Source: Diadema setosum
Taxonomy: Eukaryota; Echinodermata; Echinoidea; Diadematoida; Diadematidae
DNA: 64,000 nucleotides
Direction of reading: 5' to 3'
NCBI RefSeq assembly: GCF_964275005.1
Contig: NC_092693.1
Location: 20,017,706-20,081,705, forward strand
Shown: in pieces, positions 60,308 through 64,000 of the stretch
How positions within the stretch are numbered: position 1 is the first letter of the stretch
Layout of the letters: every line of letters starts with the position of its first letter
Program-made: the position numbers and the translations under genes
Notes under the pieces: generated by a model
The model's database searches: none
Seen by the model: the letters and a program-made list of their open reading frames with translations, nothing else
Told to the model about the DNA's origin: nothing

Positions 60308-62834
60308 ATATGGCCCATTCTCAGTAAAAGCGTTCAAATACAGAATTTTGGTGTCGCCGACATTCCATGACAGTTTGCGGTTCCCTGAAACATATTAGAT
60401 ACTATTTAAATGTTTATAATATATCACGAGGACTTTATTTGTTAAAAATAAACACGATCAAATGCGGTTGTCTGCCTTTTTGTATAAAATTTTGCTGTTA
60501 AACTTCGTTAAGACCCCCAAAACGCAGTGTCGCCGGCTATGTCAGAAATATGTTTTATTGCTCCTCTCCGTCCACAAACACACTTTCCAAATATCATTTT
60601 CATGGACGATGAGCATATCATATGTGCTAATCACAATACTCAAAAAGTTCCAAAATTTTTATTGACTTCTTTTTTTATAGCCTTTTGAAACCTGTCGCCA
60701 AGTTCACCGCCAGATACGTTACCAGTTTCTTTAGTGTTACAGCATTGCAAAAATAACAAGACTATGCAATGACCCTGTGTATATGAAGCCCTGAGGATAT
60801 ACTTCATACAATGCAAGTACTTAGATTTTTTTGTGCAACAGCTCTTTTTTGAGAATACGGTACAATGTTTGAAATATCGGTTTTCTACACTTTTATTTGG
60901 ACAGATACGTGACATACTTTTCACGCCACCCACTGCGACAGATATTGCAATGTCAGACAAATTGTATATTATACATTACTCCTCGGAATGACGCATCGAT
61001 TCAACATTAAAGTTTAGTACAAGTGAGAAATATTTGGTAGATATCGCTCTCATAATAATATGATCGACCATATACGTTACCACAGATACGTTACCCCAGA
61101 TACGTGACCGAATTTTGCTCATTGGTCTTGTGCTTTCTGGGGATCAAATCTGGTCAAAATTCATCCCTACACATTACATGCTTCGTTTTGTTGGACCTCA
61201 GGATTATATTCTTACACCAAAAGGACAGAGAGGTGAAAAAGATCAACACTTCCACATGATTTTTCTTTCTGCGTCAGTGTCTCACAACTTAATGCCAAGT
61301 TTTCCGACAGATACGTTACCATATAATCAAAATGCTGAAAAGAAATTGTAAATGTTTTTACAAACAAATCGTTGTGTGCTCATAAACTCCAAAGTTCTAT
61401 TCTATGAAACCCAGCCACTTTCATATTCTATGCAACAATTTTGAACGTTTATTTTACAAGACGAAGCTAAGATTCAGCATATCAGTTTTTTGCTTTTCAG
61501 ATTTAGCAGATACGTTACGTATAATTCAGGGCACCCACGGTGACAAATAATGTTATGTAAAACAAAGTGTTCATAAAACAATTCTGCATAGAATGACGCT
61601 TCCATAAAAAATTAAAGTTATGTTCAAATGAAGAATATTCAGTAGAAATTGCTCTGTAACTTCACCGACAGATTCATTTACGGTACGCCAGATACGTTAC
61701 CAAACTTTGAAAGAGTAAAAAGTAGTTTATGAAACGCTTCCGAGAAAAGTTTCAGTGTTCTGTTGCATATTTATTCTAGTGTTTTTCAACATATGAAGAA
61801 CTACTCAAGATTCATTGATAAGTTGAACAATTATTTATTCATTTTCATTAAAAGGAATGAGCCAAATACGTTACCATAAGGCAAACAACTGTTTAGCATA
61901 TCGAGTTCATAGAGACTGTACCTACTTCCTTCTAAGTGCCTGCAAAAATATATTTTTTAAACCTTGTTTGCATTATCCATCAAAACTTAATGAATATTTA
62001 TAGTCAGATGGATAAATACATTCAGACGTAAGATGAGAATATTCTGTGAATGAAGAACTCAGCTTTCACATTTAGGGCTCTTTTCCACTACATTTCATAG
62101 TTTAAATATTACGTACAATGTTTAAAATGGTTAATTTGGGCTTACATCATTCATTTTTACATCAATTCATGAGGTAAATAATTAAGCAGGTGATATTTAT
62201 TAATTCATACACAACTAAAATTATTACTTATATTTTACCAGATACGTTACCAAAGGTGATTCGATGTTTTTCAATAGATATTTCCCCAGGAAAGCAATTC
62301 ATATTTGTTTCCTGTGAAATTCCAGATCGGATCGTTCCCTTTGCATGATTTGTGGGATTCGAAACTTTATTTGTAAGCGAAATTTGCTAAAAATACAAAG
62401 TGAATTTTAAGGTTATATTTCATTTCAGCAAAAAGCATACTTCAACCTACCACACAGAAATAATTTCTACCAATTAGCAAGGGATGACAACATCTTTACC
62501 TGTTGAAAAACCCCAATATCTTTAGGGGGGACAGATGTCTTTTCCTGAACAGAAATTGGATCAAAACAATAAATTTAATTCAGAGTTAGGAGTCCATTAC
62601 AACATGTAAATTTGCGGTAACGTATCTGATTGGTGATCAAAAATCATATATGATGCTCTATTTCAATTCATTTTTACTCGATGAATGGCCATCATTTAGA
62701 ATGTTCCACTTTTTGTTTCGTATTTGACCGGTTTTGAAGTTTCCGGAAAAACATCTTTGAATGTATTACTTTGTGGTTAATTTTTCGGTTTTACTCACAT
62801 GGAATTGAACACTTAATCTGAGAATGGCCCATAT
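60308..62834. mobile_element. Roughly 2.5-kb nonautonomous DNA element with 11 copies of CAGATACGTTACC
   Basis: Terminal inverted repeats: ATATGGCCCATTCTCAG at 60308-60324 and, inverted, ATATGGGCCATTCTCAG ending at 62834, with further similarity (GTTCAA-type words) inside. The 13-mer CAGATACGTTACC or a one- to three-base variant starts at 60711, 60902, 61069, 61083, 61097, 61308, 61507, 61689, 61863 and 62239 on the + strand and at 62616 on the - strand. No transposase frame is visible. Repeated internal motifs are known as transposase-binding sites in several cut-and-paste families, but the family here is not identified. Confidence 0.7.
60690..61890 (+). repeat. Two diverged tandem units of about 600 bp inside the 2.5-kb element
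   Basis: GCCAAGTT-CCG-CAGATACGTTACC occurs at about 60697 and 61294. TGCAACA occurs at 60834 and 61432. CAGATACGTGAC/CAGATACGTTAC occurs at 60902 and 61507, followed by CACCCACTGCGAC and CACCCACGGTGAC. GAATGACGC occurs at 60986 and 61591. The offsets run from 597 to 606. Confidence 0.7.
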
Positions 62835-63557
62835 GTCTTTTGCAGGAAAAGTAAAAAATGTGTTTGTCTGTTTTTTTTCAACAAAAAAAAACACAAAAGA
62901 CCTTTTCAACCTTCAGAATATTGTGCACAATGGTATTTACAAGGTTGGCATGCCCTGTTGTGTTAGACGAACAAGGACAGAAGCAGTAACAAAATCTCTC
63001 TTCACTCTAGTGATGAGGAAATGAAAGTTTGTTCACCTCCCTCGGCAAAGAAGTGAAATTTCATGCTTCAATTTCTACATTCCCATCTCTTCATGTCTTA
63101 GTTTTCTTCCCTTGTAACGTGAGAATTATCTTCCCTCTCTGAAACTTGAGAATTTTCTACGATTGCTCGTGAGAATTTCTAGATTGCTTGTGAGAATTAA
63201 CTTCCCTCTCTGAAACTTGAGAATTTCCTGTGATTGCTCCATGGAAATCATGAGACCTTACATCACGTAGCAGACAAAATGTACAAATAGTATTATTTCG
63301 TGATGTGTATGTTTCGGGGCAACAACATTTCAATCCTGAATTGAAATTCCTTCTATCTACATCTCGAATTCAAAGCATCACATTTACTGAAAGTCTTGTT
63401 GTCATTTTATATTTTCTATGTATTGCACTACACATGTGAAATTCCCTCTATCTACATGTCAACATCTGGAATTTGAACCATCAAAATTGACTGAAAGTAT
63501 TGTTGTTGTTTTTTAATTTCTTTGTAACTATCATTCTACACATGTGACATTACAAAC
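62835..63557 (+). other. RTTN intron 18, right part
   Basis: A direct repeat of GAGAATT(A)TCTTCCCTCTCTGAAACTTGAGAATTT-type units occurs near 63122-63160 and 63193-63228. No gene seen. Confidence 0.4.
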
Positions 63558-63714
63558 TAGTAGTAGTCTTCTCATCCAGCGATGGCAGCACTGAAAATTC
63601 AAAAATGGCTAACTTTTAAAGGGATTGTCGGATTTCCCTCAAACTTTTGATCATGTGTTTTACTGATATTACTGCATTCACTTGATCCACATATACAATA
63701 TACTTGTCCTTTGA
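63558..63714. repeat. Half copy of the AGGACAAGTTCACC fold-back family
   Basis: TAGTAGTCTTCTCATCCAGC, GGATTGTCGGATTTCCCTCA and TACTTGTCCTTTGATGG align with the right arm of 40478-41045; the left arm is absent. Confidence 0.7.
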
Positions 63715-64000
63715 TGGAATTTGTACAGTGTATATTCCAAGAAGTATTAAAAGGCTTTACATCCCTTCAGTCAGTACACTTCAAAACATCCTGAACTGAA
63801 CCCCTTATCTCAACAGTAACATTCTAAGAGTTTGTATTTCTAATAACTTATTTCAGATTTGATGATTAAATGCCATTGGGAAGCTGAAAGATGCCTGGGC
63901 TGTGTATGCCTACTTTTTATTACTTTCATGATGGCCAGGTCACATATTCTAGTTGAAAATATTGTCTAAGTCAATGCATAGCCCTTTGTGTAATCCCAAA

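Noticed and set aside
62824-63024. 66-codon frame near the right edge considered as RTTN exon 19
   Set aside because: It does not resemble the rotatin segment expected next and has no acceptor of the right phase.

Overview
The window is a piece of an animal (metazoan) nuclear genome carrying two multi-exon genes, both on the + strand. The first, complete as coding sequence, is MYLIP/IDOL, a FERM plus RING E3 ubiquitin ligase: 4 coding exons between 3378 and 8049, 431 residues. The second is the 5' part of RTTN (rotatin, a very large armadillo-like centriole and cilium protein): 18 coding exons between 15268 and 57661. These join with compatible splice phases into about 904 residues, roughly 40 percent of a vertebrate-sized rotatin; the gene runs off the right edge. 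Both were identified by reading exons against the vertebrate proteins as I remember them; no search was run.

The source looks like a marine invertebrate deuterostome, most likely an echinoderm. The reasons are an A+T-rich background, the frequent TAGGCCTA-type word, abundant TGTACATGTA words, deuterostome-like gene models, and repeat families of the kind common in such genomes. This is inference; a hemichordate, amphioxus or mollusc cannot be excluded.

Layout: 1-3270 upstream sequence with a fold-back element that itself holds a retroposon, plus two hairpins; 3277-8049 MYLIP; 8050-12300 its 3' UTR and intergenic DNA; 12300-13950 TA-rich tandem repeats; 15150-15370 RTTN promoter and first coding exon; 15368-57561 RTTN exons 2-18 in long introns; 57662-64000 intron 18, made mostly of mobile DNA.

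The introns are the striking part. They hold (i) several families of small elements bounded by TTAA, some sitting inside other elements with the target site legible; (ii) six same-orientation copies of a Helitron/Helentron-like element ending in a GTCGC-type stem-loop and TTTCTAGT, several packed with AGGTCA direct repeats; (iii) large fold-back elements with arms of about 190-490 bp; (iv) a roughly 2.5-kb element at 60308-62834 with terminal inverted repeats and eleven copies of a 13-bp motif (CAGATACGTTACC), three of them phased exactly 14 bp apart; and (v) a degraded LINE reverse transcriptase on the - strand near 18 kb. No tRNA, rRNA, CRISPR, LTR element or capsid-bearing element was recognised. 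The two genes share no known pathway; their tandem order is noted only as a linkage.
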